Assembly: GCF_011305995.1 (NCBI RefSeq)
Contig: NZ_CP049910.1
Location: 1,984,001-2,048,000, forward strand
Direction: 5' to 3'
DNA from: Diaphorobacter sp. HDW4A
GTDB taxonomy: Bacteria > Pseudomonadota > Gammaproteobacteria > Burkholderiales > Burkholderiaceae_C
DNA length: 64,000 nt
In this document: positions 17,164 to 24,834 of the stretch, piece by piece
Position numbering within the stretch: position 1 is the first letter of the stretch
How the letters are laid out: every line of letters begins with the position of its first letter
Made by a program: the position numbers and the translations under genes
The notes under the pieces: model-generated
Told to the model about the DNA's origin: nothing
Databases searched by the model: none
The model's input: only the letters and a program-made list of their open reading frames with translations

Positions 17164-17931
17164 ATGTTGAACACTGAAATTGGATACACCACACCGACCT
17201 CGGTCGTGATCCGTGGCCAGGACTTCTCCACGCAAATCCTCGGCAAGATGGATTTTCTGGACATCATTATGCTGACCTCCGTGGGGCGCACACCGACTCC
17301 GCAGGAAAAGGTCATGCTCAACCTGATCATGGTGACGGCAGCCGGTCACGGCATCACCCCAAGCGTTATCGCCGCGCGCATGACGCTGCTGGGTGCGCCC
17401 GAGGCCCTGCAGGGCGCGGTGGCCGCCGGCATTCTGGGCGGTGGCAGCGTCTATCTGGGCCCCATCCAGAACATCGCGCAGACGCTGCTCGACATCAGCG
17501 CTCACCTCACGCGGGATGCGTTGGATGATGAAGTCCGCGCCGCCGCCAAAGCGCACATCGATGCCATGGCAGCGCAGAAGAAACCCGTGTGGGGCGTGGG
17601 CAGCGCCACGCACCAGGCAGGCGATCCGCGCGTGCCGACGATGCGTGAACTCGCGCGTGACAACGGCTTTTACGGACTGCACTGGCGCGTGCTGGATGCC
17701 ATCGGCGAATTGCTCAGTGCGCAGAAGGGGCGCCCCTTCTGCGCGAACGGTGCAGGAGCGCTCGCGGCCATTGTGGCTGACATGGGCATCAGCCCGGCGC
17801 TGGGGCGCGGTCTCATGCTCACCGGGCGCTGTGCGAGTCTGATCGCTCAGTTGCTCGAAGAGCAGCAGACACCGATTGCGCAGGACATGTGGGATCTGGT
17901 GCTCAAGCAAGATCCGCGCTGCGGCAAATGA
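17164..17931 (+). CDS. Citryl-CoA-lyase-like protein (citrate synthase fold)
   Basis: A 255-residue protein matching the core of citrate synthase without the large N-terminal part, the pattern of proteins annotated as citryl-CoA lyase. The helix AAGHGITPSVIAARMTLLGA, the GVGSATHQAGDPRVPT segment (the GHR-type His) and the C-terminal LTGRCASLIAQLLEE can be aligned. At the position of the first catalytic His (GPLHGGA) it reads GSVYLGPI, so Tyr replaces His. It starts 3 nt after the synthetase stop. It probably cleaves or condenses a CoA ester by Claisen chemistry; direction and substrate are uncertain. Confidence 0.75.
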   Translation: MLNTEIGYTTPTSVVIRGQDFSTQILGKMDFLDIIMLTSVGRTPTPQEKVMLNLIMVTAAGHGITPSVIAARMTLLGAPEALQGAVAAGILGGGSVYLGPIQNIAQTLLDISAHLTRDALDDEVRAAAKAHIDAMAAQKKPVWGVGSATHQAGDPRVPTMRELARDNGFYGLHWRVLDAIGELLSAQKGRPFCANGAGALAAIVADMGISPALGRGLMLTGRCASLIAQLLEEQQTPIAQDMWDLVLKQDPRCGK

Positions 17932-17965
17932 GCGGCTGTACGGTCTCCTGAATCAAGGCATCCCC

Positions 17966-18601
17966 ATGTTCTTCGACATTGCCGAACTGGATCTCGGTCG
18001 CTCCTACAAGCTGCTGTCTTCGTGCATCACGCCACGTCCCATCGCATGGGTCGTGACCAGGAGCGACGACGGCAGATGCAATGCGGCACCGTTTTCATTG
18101 TTCAACTTCTTCGGTGGCTATCCGCCCGTCGTCTGTCTGGGCATTGGCGAGCGTGAGGGCGAGTCCAAAGACACGCTCCGGAACATAGAGGCGAGCGGGG
18201 ATTTCGTGATCAACCTGGTTCCGGCCGATCTCGCGGAGGCGATGAACATCACCGCCACCGCGTTCGAGCCGCATGTGGATGAGCTAGCGATGGCGAATCT
18301 GCAGACCGAGGAATGCCGACATGTGGCGGTGCCCCGCATCAAGGGCAGTCCCATCACGCTCGAATGCCGCATGCGGCAGGTGATCGATCTGGACACCTCC
18401 GGCGTGATGCTGCTTGCGAACGTGCTCGGCGTTCACGTCGACGACGACGCGGTGGTGAACCGCGAACGCTGCTATATCGACGCGGCGCGGCTGCAACTCA
18501 TCGGGCGCATGGAAAGCCCGGGCTGGTACACGCGCACGCAGGACCGCTTCAAGCTCAAGATCGCGGCGCCGCATGATTTTTCGAACGCTGAGCGTGCTTG
18601 A
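17966..18601 (+). CDS. Flavin reductase family protein (FMN split barrel)
   Basis: A 211-residue FMN-binding split-barrel protein. It starts with the family pattern SSCITPRPIAWVVTRSDDG, then CNAAPFSLFNFFGGYPPVVCLGIG, and ends with DRFKLKIAAPHDF. Members reduce flavin with NAD(P)H for partner monooxygenases or act as small flavoenzymes. No partner monooxygenase is encoded within the window. It sits 34 nt after the citryl-CoA-lyase-like gene, so it is likely in the same operon. Its pathway role is unclear. Confidence 0.85.
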   Translation: MFFDIAELDLGRSYKLLSSCITPRPIAWVVTRSDDGRCNAAPFSLFNFFGGYPPVVCLGIGEREGESKDTLRNIEASGDFVINLVPADLAEAMNITATAFEPHVDELAMANLQTEECRHVAVPRIKGSPITLECRMRQVIDLDTSGVMLLANVLGVHVDDDAVVNRERCYIDAARLQLIGRMESPGWYTRTQDRFKLKIAAPHDFSNAERA

Positions 18602-18664
18602 CGCCGCAGCCCTCTGGAACAAACGAACGGCACTGGAATCCAGCTGCCATTGGAAAGTGAAGAA

Positions 18665-19453
18665 ATGATCGATTTGAAGGGAAAGGTCGCACTGGTCACC
18701 GGTGCCGCCACAGGCATCGGCGAGGCCAGCGCCAGACTGCTCGCGCAATGCGGCGCGCAGGTGATCGTCGCGGCCCGCAATGCCGACAAGGGCTCGGTGC
18801 TCGCCGCCGAAATCGATGGTCGCTTCGTGGCGCTGGACGTCTCGAAAGAAGACCAATGGCAGCAGGTGATGCGTGACATCGAAGCGCGCGAAGGCCGGAT
18901 CGATGTGCTCGTGAACTCCGCTGGCACGGCAGGCAATGTCGCGGGCGGAACCCTGGAGGGAACCACACTTGCGGACTGGCACCATGTGCTCTCGGTGAAC
19001 CTTGACGGCACCTTTCTGGGATGCCGCGAAGCCATGCCCATCATGAAACGCCAGGGCTTCGGCTCCATCGTGAACATCTCCTCGGTCGGCTCGTTCTACC
19101 CCACGACACAGAGCGTGGCATATGGCGCGAGCAAGGGCGCGGTCACGCAGCTGACCAAGACGGTGGCGCTCACCGGCAGCCAGAACGGCGCGCGCGTGCG
19201 TTGCAACTCGGTGCACCCGGGGCGCATCGAGACCCCGATGCTGCAGAACATCGGCGAGCAGCGCAAGTTGCGCGCGGACGCGGCCGAGAGCGGCATCAGC
19301 GACATCCAGAACTCGATCCGGCGCATGCCTCTGGGGGGATCGGGCACGCCCGAAGAAGTGGCGAATCTGGTGGTGTTTCTCGCGAGCGATGCGGCCAGCT
19401 ACATCACCGGCAGCGAGTTCACTGTCGATGGCGGATGGCGACTGCTGCGTTGA
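18665..19453 (+). CDS. SDR family oxidoreductase
   Basis: A 262-residue short-chain dehydrogenase with GAATGIGE (cofactor, near residue 14), NSAG near residue 88, a catalytic Ser in NISSVGS and YGASK (Tyr-x3-Lys) near residue 157. The C-terminal YITGSEFTVDGGWRLLR is typical. GAAAGTGAAGAA precedes the ATG at 18665; a start five codons earlier is possible. It is the second SDR in this block. It probably oxidises a secondary alcohol or hydroxyacyl intermediate. Confidence 0.9.
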   Translation: MIDLKGKVALVTGAATGIGEASARLLAQCGAQVIVAARNADKGSVLAAEIDGRFVALDVSKEDQWQQVMRDIEAREGRIDVLVNSAGTAGNVAGGTLEGTTLADWHHVLSVNLDGTFLGCREAMPIMKRQGFGSIVNISSVGSFYPTTQSVAYGASKGAVTQLTKTVALTGSQNGARVRCNSVHPGRIETPMLQNIGEQRKLRADAAESGISDIQNSIRRMPLGGSGTPEEVANLVVFLASDAASYITGSEFTVDGGWRLLR

Positions 19454-19536
19454 GCATGGTGGCACTGGACAGGTTGGCAATTCGATTGAACCGGATCAGC
19501 GTGCTGATCCATTGTGGAAAACAAGGAGACTTGAAG

Positions 19537-20526
19537 ATGATGACGAAGAAGGCAAATTGGGTTCTGGGTTTTGCCGCGTTGGCAGGTGGCATCGGCTTTG
19601 GCGCGGCAGCATGGGCGCAGCAGGGCAACTACCCCAGCCGTCCCGTGACGCTGGTCGTACCATTCCCTGCAGGTGGAACGACGGACGCCACGGCGAGGGC
19701 CCTCGCGCAAAAGCTCGGCGAGCAGCTCAAGCAGCCGGTCGTCGTGGACAACAAGGCGGGTGCGGGTGCTTCCCTCGGGGCGGGTTTCGTCGCCAAGGCG
19801 AAGCCCGATGGATACACGCTGCTGGTGGGCTCGCTTGCCAACATGGTTGTCAACTCTTACGTGTACAAGAACCTGCCCTACAACCCGCAGAAGGATCTGC
19901 TGGCGGTGCATGGCGTCATGTCCATGCCCATCGTGATTGCGGCGCGCGGCAACCTGCCGCAGAAAACGCTCAAGGACGTCATCGAATCCTCGAAGACCAA
20001 ACCGGAAGGCCTGACCTACGGATCGGCGGGTAACGGCAGCGTCTCGCACCTGACGGCAGAGCAGATGAAGACCCAGACGCATGCGAAGCTTGAGCATGTT
20101 CCCTACAAGGGCAGCGCACCGGCCATCACCGATCTGCTGGCGGGCAACATCGATCTGGCGTTCGACTATGCGGCCACGACCGCTCCCTATTTCGAATCGG
20201 GCAAGCTGATTCCGCTGGCGGTGACGTCGACCAAGCGCCTCGCCATCCTGCCGCAGGTGCCGACTTTGGCCGAACTGGGCTATCCCCAGGCCTCCGTCAC
20301 CTCATGGCTCGGTATCTTCGTTCCTGCGGGCACGCCGGTGGACGTCGTCAGCAAGCTGGGCGTCGCCATCAGGGAAGCATCGCGCAACCCGACCGTCCAG
20401 GACGTGGTGAAGAAGCAGGGCGGCGAGGCCTTCGACCTGAACGGCTCGGAGCTCAAGAGCTTTGTGGATGCCGAACACAAACGCTGGAGGCCGGTGATCG
20501 AGAACCTCGGCCTCACCCCGAACTGA
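19537..20526 (+). CDS. Bug/TctC family solute receptor
   Basis: A 329-residue Bug receptor, the third in the window. The signal peptide is clear (WVLGFAALAGGIGFGAAAWA then QQGNYPSRPV). Family segments VTLVVPFPAGGTTDATAR, LGAGFVAKAKPDGYTLL and HVPYKGSAPAITDLLAG follow. AAGGAG at 19523-19528 gives 8-nt spacing to the chosen ATG and excludes the long upstream open frame. It sits between an SDR and AldA in the second block, so it is probably co-expressed with the catabolic enzymes. Confidence 0.9.
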   Translation: MMTKKANWVLGFAALAGGIGFGAAAWAQQGNYPSRPVTLVVPFPAGGTTDATARALAQKLGEQLKQPVVVDNKAGAGASLGAGFVAKAKPDGYTLLVGSLANMVVNSYVYKNLPYNPQKDLLAVHGVMSMPIVIAARGNLPQKTLKDVIESSKTKPEGLTYGSAGNGSVSHLTAEQMKTQTHAKLEHVPYKGSAPAITDLLAGNIDLAFDYAATTAPYFESGKLIPLAVTSTKRLAILPQVPTLAELGYPQASVTSWLGIFVPAGTPVDVVSKLGVAIREASRNPTVQDVVKKQGGEAFDLNGSELKSFVDAEHKRWRPVIENLGLTPN

Positions 20527-20577
20527 GCCCGTACTTCCCGCACTACCGGCACTTCGAATCATTCATCGCACATTCCC

Positions 20578-22017
20578 ATGACACAACAGCATCTCAATTT
20601 CATCGATGGCCAGTTCCGGCAGGGCTCTGGCGGATCACGCATCGAAGTGAGCAACCCATCGACGCAGCAGTTCATCGATACGGTTCCCGACTCCAACGCA
20701 GAGGACGTGAACGCCGCAGTGGCTGCCGCGCGCCGTGCGCAACCGGCATGGGAAAAGCGCCCGGCCATCGAGCGAGCGGGTTACCTGCGGCAGATCTCCG
20801 CCAAGCTGCGCGCGCACACGGAACGCCTTGCCACGCTGATCGCCACGGAGCAGGGCAAGCTCATGGACCTGGCGCGCGTGGAAGTGAACTTCACGGCCGA
20901 CTACATCGACTACATGGCCGAGTGGGCGCGCCGCATTGAGGGTGACGTGCTCAACAGCGATCGCGCCAACGAAACCATCTTCATGATGCGCAAGCCGCTG
21001 GGCGTGGTGGCGGGCGTGCTGCCTTGGAACTTCCCGTTCTTTCTCATCGCACGCAAGATGGCTCCGGCACTGCTGACCGGCAACACCATCGTCATTAAGC
21101 CCAGTGAAGAAACGCCGCTCAACGCGTTCGCCTTCGCGCAACTCGTGGCCGAGACGGATCTGCCGCCCGGTGTTTTCAATCTGATCGGCGGTGCGCGCGA
21201 AACGGGTGCACTGTTGGTGGGACACAAGGGTATCAACATGGTGTCGTTCACCGGCAGCGTCGCTGCGGGCGTGCAGATCATGACGGCGGCAGCCGCCAAC
21301 CTCACCAAAGTGAATCTGGAGCTCGGTGGCAAGGCACCAGCCATCGTGCTGGCGGATGCCGATCTCGATCTGGCGGCGCATGCCATTTACCAGTCGCGCA
21401 TCATCAACACAGGCCAAGTCTGCAACTGCGCGGAACGCGTCTACGTGCACAAGGACGTGGCGGCGCAGTTCACGGCCAAGGTGGTTGCCTTGATGCAGTC
21501 CACCGTGTCGGGCAACCCGGTGACCGAGCCGCATGTGACCATGGGCCCGTTGATCAACAAGACACAACTCGCCAAGGTCGCCAGGTCTGTGGAGCTGGCG
21601 CAGTCGCAAGGCGCGAAGCTGATCATCGGCGGCAAGGCGGTTGCAGGCGCAAGCGGCAACCATTTTGAGCCCACCGTGCTGACGCACTGCGATCACAGCA
21701 TGGACATCATGCGCGAAGAGATCTTCGGCCCGGTGCTTCCGATCATGGAAATCGACAGTCTGGACCAGGCGCTCTCGCTCGCCAACGACAGCGACTACGG
21801 CCTAACGTCGTCCATCTTTACACGCGACCTCAACGCCGCCATGCGCGCCGCTCGTGAACTGCAGTTTGGCGAAACCTACATCAACCGCGAGAACTTCGAG
21901 GCCATGCAAGGCTTCCACGCAGGCCGCAAGAAGTCGGGCATCGGTGGAGCTGATGGAAAGCACGGCTTGCTGGAGTACACCACCACCCACGTCGTCTATC
22001 TGCAGACGTCTGCATGA
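20578..22017 (+). CDS. aldA: Lactaldehyde/glycolaldehyde dehydrogenase (AldA-type)
   Basis: A 479-residue NAD-dependent aldehyde dehydrogenase very close in length and pattern to E. coli AldA. Shared segments include TADYIDYMAEWARR, LPWNFPFFLIARKMAPALL, NTGQVCNCAERVYV (the first Cys after QV is the nucleophile) and GETYINRENFEAMQGFHAG. AldA oxidises small hydroxyaldehydes such as lactaldehyde and glycolaldehyde to acids. The aldehyde could come from the HpaI-type aldolase encoded upstream; this link is inference. It is the last gene of the block, and a terminator follows. Confidence 0.9.
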   Translation: MTQQHLNFIDGQFRQGSGGSRIEVSNPSTQQFIDTVPDSNAEDVNAAVAAARRAQPAWEKRPAIERAGYLRQISAKLRAHTERLATLIATEQGKLMDLARVEVNFTADYIDYMAEWARRIEGDVLNSDRANETIFMMRKPLGVVAGVLPWNFPFFLIARKMAPALLTGNTIVIKPSEETPLNAFAFAQLVAETDLPPGVFNLIGGARETGALLVGHKGINMVSFTGSVAAGVQIMTAAAANLTKVNLELGGKAPAIVLADADLDLAAHAIYQSRIINTGQVCNCAERVYVHKDVAAQFTAKVVALMQSTVSGNPVTEPHVTMGPLINKTQLAKVARSVELAQSQGAKLIIGGKAVAGASGNHFEPTVLTHCDHSMDIMREEIFGPVLPIMEIDSLDQALSLANDSDYGLTSSIFTRDLNAAMRAARELQFGETYINRENFEAMQGFHAGRKKSGIGGADGKHGLLEYTTTHVVYLQTSA

Positions 22018-22035
22018 TCGCTTCACGGAAATGAA

Positions 22036-22061
22036 AAAAGCCACGGCATGCTGTGGCTTTT
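22036..22061. terminator. Bidirectional rho-independent terminator (aldA/IclR)
   Basis: Stem AAAAGCCAC (22036-22044) pairs with GTGGCTTTT (22053-22061) around an 8-nt loop. A-rich and T-rich flanks allow termination of both the plus-strand aldA transcript and the converging minus-strand IclR gene. Confidence 0.85.
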
Positions 22062-22083
22062 GCGCATGGAGCGAGGACGCGCT

Positions 22084-22827
22084 TCAGATCGCTCCGTCGA
22101 ACAGCGTGTTCGCCACCTCGCGCAACGATTGCAGATAGACATCGCGCGACGAGTGCAGGCGCGGGCTGGCACCGGCGATGGAGAGGCCCATCAGCTCGCC
22201 ATTCACATGGCCCGCAATCGCCATGTTCGCAAGACCTTCGCTGCCTTCGTTCTCTAGATAAACCCAGCCGAGATCGCGAAAGCCTGCGACCTGCTTCACC
22301 AGTTCTTCGGTACTGGTGAGCGTTCCCGATGCCAGTCGGGGCCATGGCTCCTGTCCAAAAATCTCTCGCACTTTCTCATCGGGGTAGGTGCTCACGATGG
22401 CCTTGCCGATGGCCGAGACGTAGATCTGAATTTGATCGCCTTTGGACGAGGTGTAGCGAAGTCGGTCCTTGCCGGGAGCGAAAGCCTGAATCACCATCAT
22501 GTTGCCTTCGATGCGCCCGCACATGGCACTCTCGCCAGTCTTTTCACGCAGCGTTTCGCAGGCCTCGTCCAGCCGTGCGCCGATCATGAAATCCTGCAAG
22601 ATTTCCTGAGCGACAAGACGCAATTTGGTGGTCGGATAAATGCGCCGCGTGCGGTTGGATCGCGTAAGATAACCTGCTTCGACTAGCGTGCTCACCAGCT
22701 CGGAGCAACTGCTGTCGGCCAGATTCAATTGCTTGGCCAGCTCGTTGTTGCTCAACTCTCTTTGCTGCTTTGCGAAAACCTCAAACAACGCCATCGTTCG
22801 CGCTGCGGCCGGTACTTGAGCTGCCAT
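22084..22827 (-). CDS. IclR family transcriptional regulator
   Basis: A 247-residue IclR-type regulator. The N-terminal winged helix-turn-helix is visible (LSNNELAKQLNLADSSCSELVSTLVEAGYLTR, about residues 25-56). A C-terminal effector domain follows, with KGDQIQIYVSAIGKAIVSTYP and the terminal VANTLFDGAI. IclR proteins commonly control nearby catabolic genes and respond to a pathway acid. It converges on the aldA end of the second block and is the only regulator near the catabolic region, so it is the best candidate to bind the palindromes upstream of the SDR gene. That link is untested. Confidence 0.9.
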   Translation of the reverse strand: MAAQVPAAARTMALFEVFAKQQRELSNNELAKQLNLADSSCSELVSTLVEAGYLTRSNRTRRIYPTTKLRLVAQEILQDFMIGARLDEACETLREKTGESAMCGRIEGNMMVIQAFAPGKDRLRYTSSKGDQIQIYVSAIGKAIVSTYPDEKVREIFGQEPWPRLASGTLTSTEELVKQVAGFRDLGWVYLENEGSEGLANMAIAGHVNGELMGLSIAGASPRLHSSRDVYLQSLREVANTLFDGAI

Positions 22828-23195
22828 TTCTAAGAACTATAAGTGTGTGCAGAATGGTTCTGCGAAGTGGGCTACTGTAGCCATAATTATAGCGGAGGGC
22901 ATTGAAATTCCATGGAGCGAAGCGCACTTACGACCATACACGAAGCGACTCGGATCGCTACCTTCCTGATGTGAACGTGGCGAAATTGCAAGCCGGTTTG
23001 TCGTTCCGACAAAAACCGGCAGTAAGCATCATTTCCTGAGGACAGAAATCCTGATTCGTCGTCGCCGCGCGTTCGGCTTGTTTCTGCATATCATTTCTGC
23101 CGCGACTAGGCATCGTCCCCGATCTTGGATCAACTTGGCAGTTGGAGCGCATTTGCGATCTAACGCGATCCATGGGGGGCGCATTGCTAGATGGG
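22828..23195. other. Intergenic region without a gene
   Basis: This part of the 574-bp gap before the transposase genes contains the IclR promoter region. It also has an imperfect hairpin at 22992-23020: GCCGGTTT and GTCG pair with CGAC and AAACCGGC, with a 2-nt bulge. I see no plausible coding frame and no T-run after the hairpin. It may be eroded DNA left by mobile-element activity. Confidence 0.5.
22886..22891 (-). promoter_or_regulatory. Possible -10 box of the IclR gene
   Basis: TATAAT on the minus strand, about 60 nt upstream of the IclR start, in an otherwise GC-rich stretch. No good -35 element is found at the right spacing, so the call is weak. Confidence 0.3.
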
Positions 23196-23351
23196 TGTTG
23201 ATTTCCACACAGAACTGACTCAGTAACCCCCGGGATTTCCATCCAAACCTGACCCACGTACGAACCCTAGTCTGCTGCTTTGTTGAGCAGCAGGAGACCA
23301 GGAGTGATAGACGTGGTAACACTGAGTGTCATCAGACTTGGGCTCTGCGAG
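23196..23351 (+). mobile_element. IS21-like left-end remnant
   Basis: From TGTTGATTTCCACACAG onward the sequence resembles, from memory, the left end of IS21-family elements, including the leader and the first codons of istA (GTG at about 23313 and LSVIR). The short istA start reads only 13 codons before stopping at the IS3 end, and its frame also looks shifted just before. No istA remainder or istB is found on the other side of the IS3 element, so the IS21 copy was truncated. The family call rests on recall of the end sequence. Confidence 0.45.
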
Positions 23352-23378
23352 TGAATCACACCGTGTTTAATGGAGGCT
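23352..23378 (+). repeat. Left terminal inverted repeat of the IS3 element
   Basis: This starts TGAATCACACCG and matches the reverse complement of 24610-24636 at 24 of 27 positions. The three mismatches are clustered in the middle. The terminal TGA is usual for IS3-family ends. Confidence 0.9.
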
Positions 23379-23401
23379 CAACCCTTTGAGAGGATTGAGT
23401 C

Positions 23402-23728
23402 ATGAACAGTAAGGCCAATAAATTCTCGCCAGAAGTGCGTGAACGCGCAGTCCACCTGGTGCAGGAGTGCCGCTCCAGCTATTCATCGTTATGGGCGGCC
23501 TGTGAATCCATTGCGCCCAAGATTGGTTGCAGCGTCACCACGTTGAACAGTTGGGTCCAGCGTGTTGAGATTGACGCAGGACAGCGTCCTGGATTGACCA
23601 CAGATGAGCGTGAACATCTCAGGCAACTCGAGCGCGAAGTCAAGGAGCTGCGTCGGGCCAACGACATCCTGAAGGCTGCGAGCGCTTTTTTCGCCCAGGC
23701 GGAGCTCGACCGTCGCATCAAGAGTTGA
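23402..23728 (+). CDS. IS3-family transposase OrfA
   Basis: A 108-residue OrfA: an N-terminal helix-turn-helix ([15 protein letters not shown], then [14 protein letters not shown]) followed by a leucine-zipper-like coiled coil ([22 protein letters not shown]) used for multimerisation. Its stop overlaps the TTG start of orfB by 4 nt in the -1 frame. A run of six T at 23686-23691 is a candidate slip site for making the OrfAB fusion. OrfA appears intact. Confidence 0.9.
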   Translation: MNSKANKFSPEVRERAVHLVQECRSSYSSLWAACESIAPKIGCSVTTLNSWVQRVEIDAGQRPGLTTDEREHLRQLEREVKELRRANDILKAASAFFAQAELDRRIKS

Positions 23729-24611
23729 TTGACTTCGTCGACAGGTATCGAGGTGCCTATGGGGTCGAGCCAATTTGCAGGCTGCTGCAGATTGCCCCTG
23801 GCTGCGCTGCAAGCGCAGCCAATCCGATGCCGAGCACTGTAGTGATATTCAACGTGTCTGGCATGCCAATTGGCAGGTCTACGGGGTCGTCAAAGTCTGG
23901 AAGCAGATGCACCGAGAGGGCTTGCCAATTGCCCGCTATACCGTGCAGCGCCTGATGCGAAGGCTTGGGCTGCAAGGAGCGCGCAGAGGCAAGAAGGTCC
24001 GAACCACTCTGCCTGATGCAGCCAGGCCATGTCCACTGGACTTGGTCAATCGCCAGTTCAAAGCACAGCGCCCAGACCAGCTTTGGGTGTCTGACTTCAC
24101 CTATGTCTCGACATGGCAAGGCCAGATGTTTGTGGCTTTTGTGATTGACGTCTATGCCCGCCAGATTGTGGGTTGGCGAGTCAGCAGCCACATGCGGACC
24201 GATTTTGTGATGGATGCATTGGAGCAAGCGCTGCACGCAAGACAGCCGCAGCAAGGGTCCCGACTGATTCACCACTCGGACAGAGGTAGTCAATACGTTT
24301 CAGTGCGCTATACCGAGCGTTTGGCAGAAGCGGGGCTCATGCCATCTGTAGGCAGTACAGGTGATTCCTACGATAACGCCCTGGCGGAGACTATCAACGG
24401 CTTGTACAAAACGGAGGTCATCTACAAACGTGGGCCGTGGAAAACGCGTGAATCACTGGAGCTGGCAACGCTGCAGTGGGTGCATTGGTTTAACCACGAC
24501 AGACTACTGGAGCCCATAGGGCATATGCCGCCGGCAGAAGCTGAGGCAAACTACGGGCGGCAGCGAGCTGCCAACCCTGTGCAGGCTGACGCCTGTACTT
24601 CAACAATCTAG
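23725..24611 (+). pseudogene. IS3-family transposase OrfB, frameshifted
   Basis: The first 25 codons ([20 protein letters not shown]) read in one frame. The rest, from about 23800 (LRCKRSQSDAEH onward), reads in another frame to 24611. The segment that normally joins them in this group (about 10-15 residues after QIAP) is missing, which suggests an out-of-frame deletion near 23797-23815. The catalytic core is otherwise complete: Asp in WVSDFTYV, Asp in HHSDRGSQY and Glu in NALAETINGLYKTE. A functional transposase from this copy is unlikely. The stop lies inside the right inverted repeat. Confidence 0.8.
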
Positions 24612-24636
24612 CCTCCACCAAACTCGGTGTGATTCA
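24610..24636 (-). repeat. Right terminal inverted repeat of the IS3 element
   Basis: This ends in GGTGTGATTCA and is complementary to the left repeat at 24 of 27 positions. The orfB stop codon overlaps its inner edge, as is common in IS3-family elements. Confidence 0.9.
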
Positions 24637-24671
24637 ATCATTGATAAGTATCTGTCATCAAATGAGATTTC

Positions 24672-24745
24672 TGGAGCGGGTGATGGGAATCGAACCCACG
24701 TTATTTGCTTGGGAAGCAAGAGTCCTACCATTGAACGACACCCGC
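24672..24745 (-). tRNA. tRNA-Gly (anticodon CCC)
   Basis: The minus strand folds as a 74-nt tRNA with encoded CCA. The acceptor stem GCGGGTG/CACCCGC is perfect, the D-stem is GTTC/GGAC, the anticodon loop is TTCCCAA (CCC, glycine) and the T-loop is GTTCGAT. It resembles E. coli glyU. The lowest anticodon-stem pair is a C-A mismatch. The mobile-element scar begins 35 bp beyond its 3' end. Confidence 0.95.
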
Positions 24746-24834
24746 ATTTGCCTGCCCTGTGAGGGCAAGCTGGCGATTGTACTGTGCAAATCGGGCGGTG
24801 TTGCTCAACTGCTCGGTGTTCATGCCCGAGATGT

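Larger units (their letters stand above)
23352..24636 (+). mobile_element. IS3-family insertion sequence, about 1285 bp
   Basis: The element is bounded by 27-bp imperfect inverted repeats (24 of 27 matching) that begin with TGA. It contains orfA and a frameshifted orfB with the DDE motif. No target-site duplication is visible: GAG on the left and ATC on the right do not match. This points to a deletion or rearrangement after insertion. It sits inside an IS21-like remnant and ends 35 bp from a tRNA-Gly gene. Confidence 0.9.

Noticed and set aside
23349..24639. Target-site duplication of the IS3 element
   Set aside because: The bases next to the ends (GAG on the left, ATC on the right) do not match, and no shifted match of 3-4 bp is seen.
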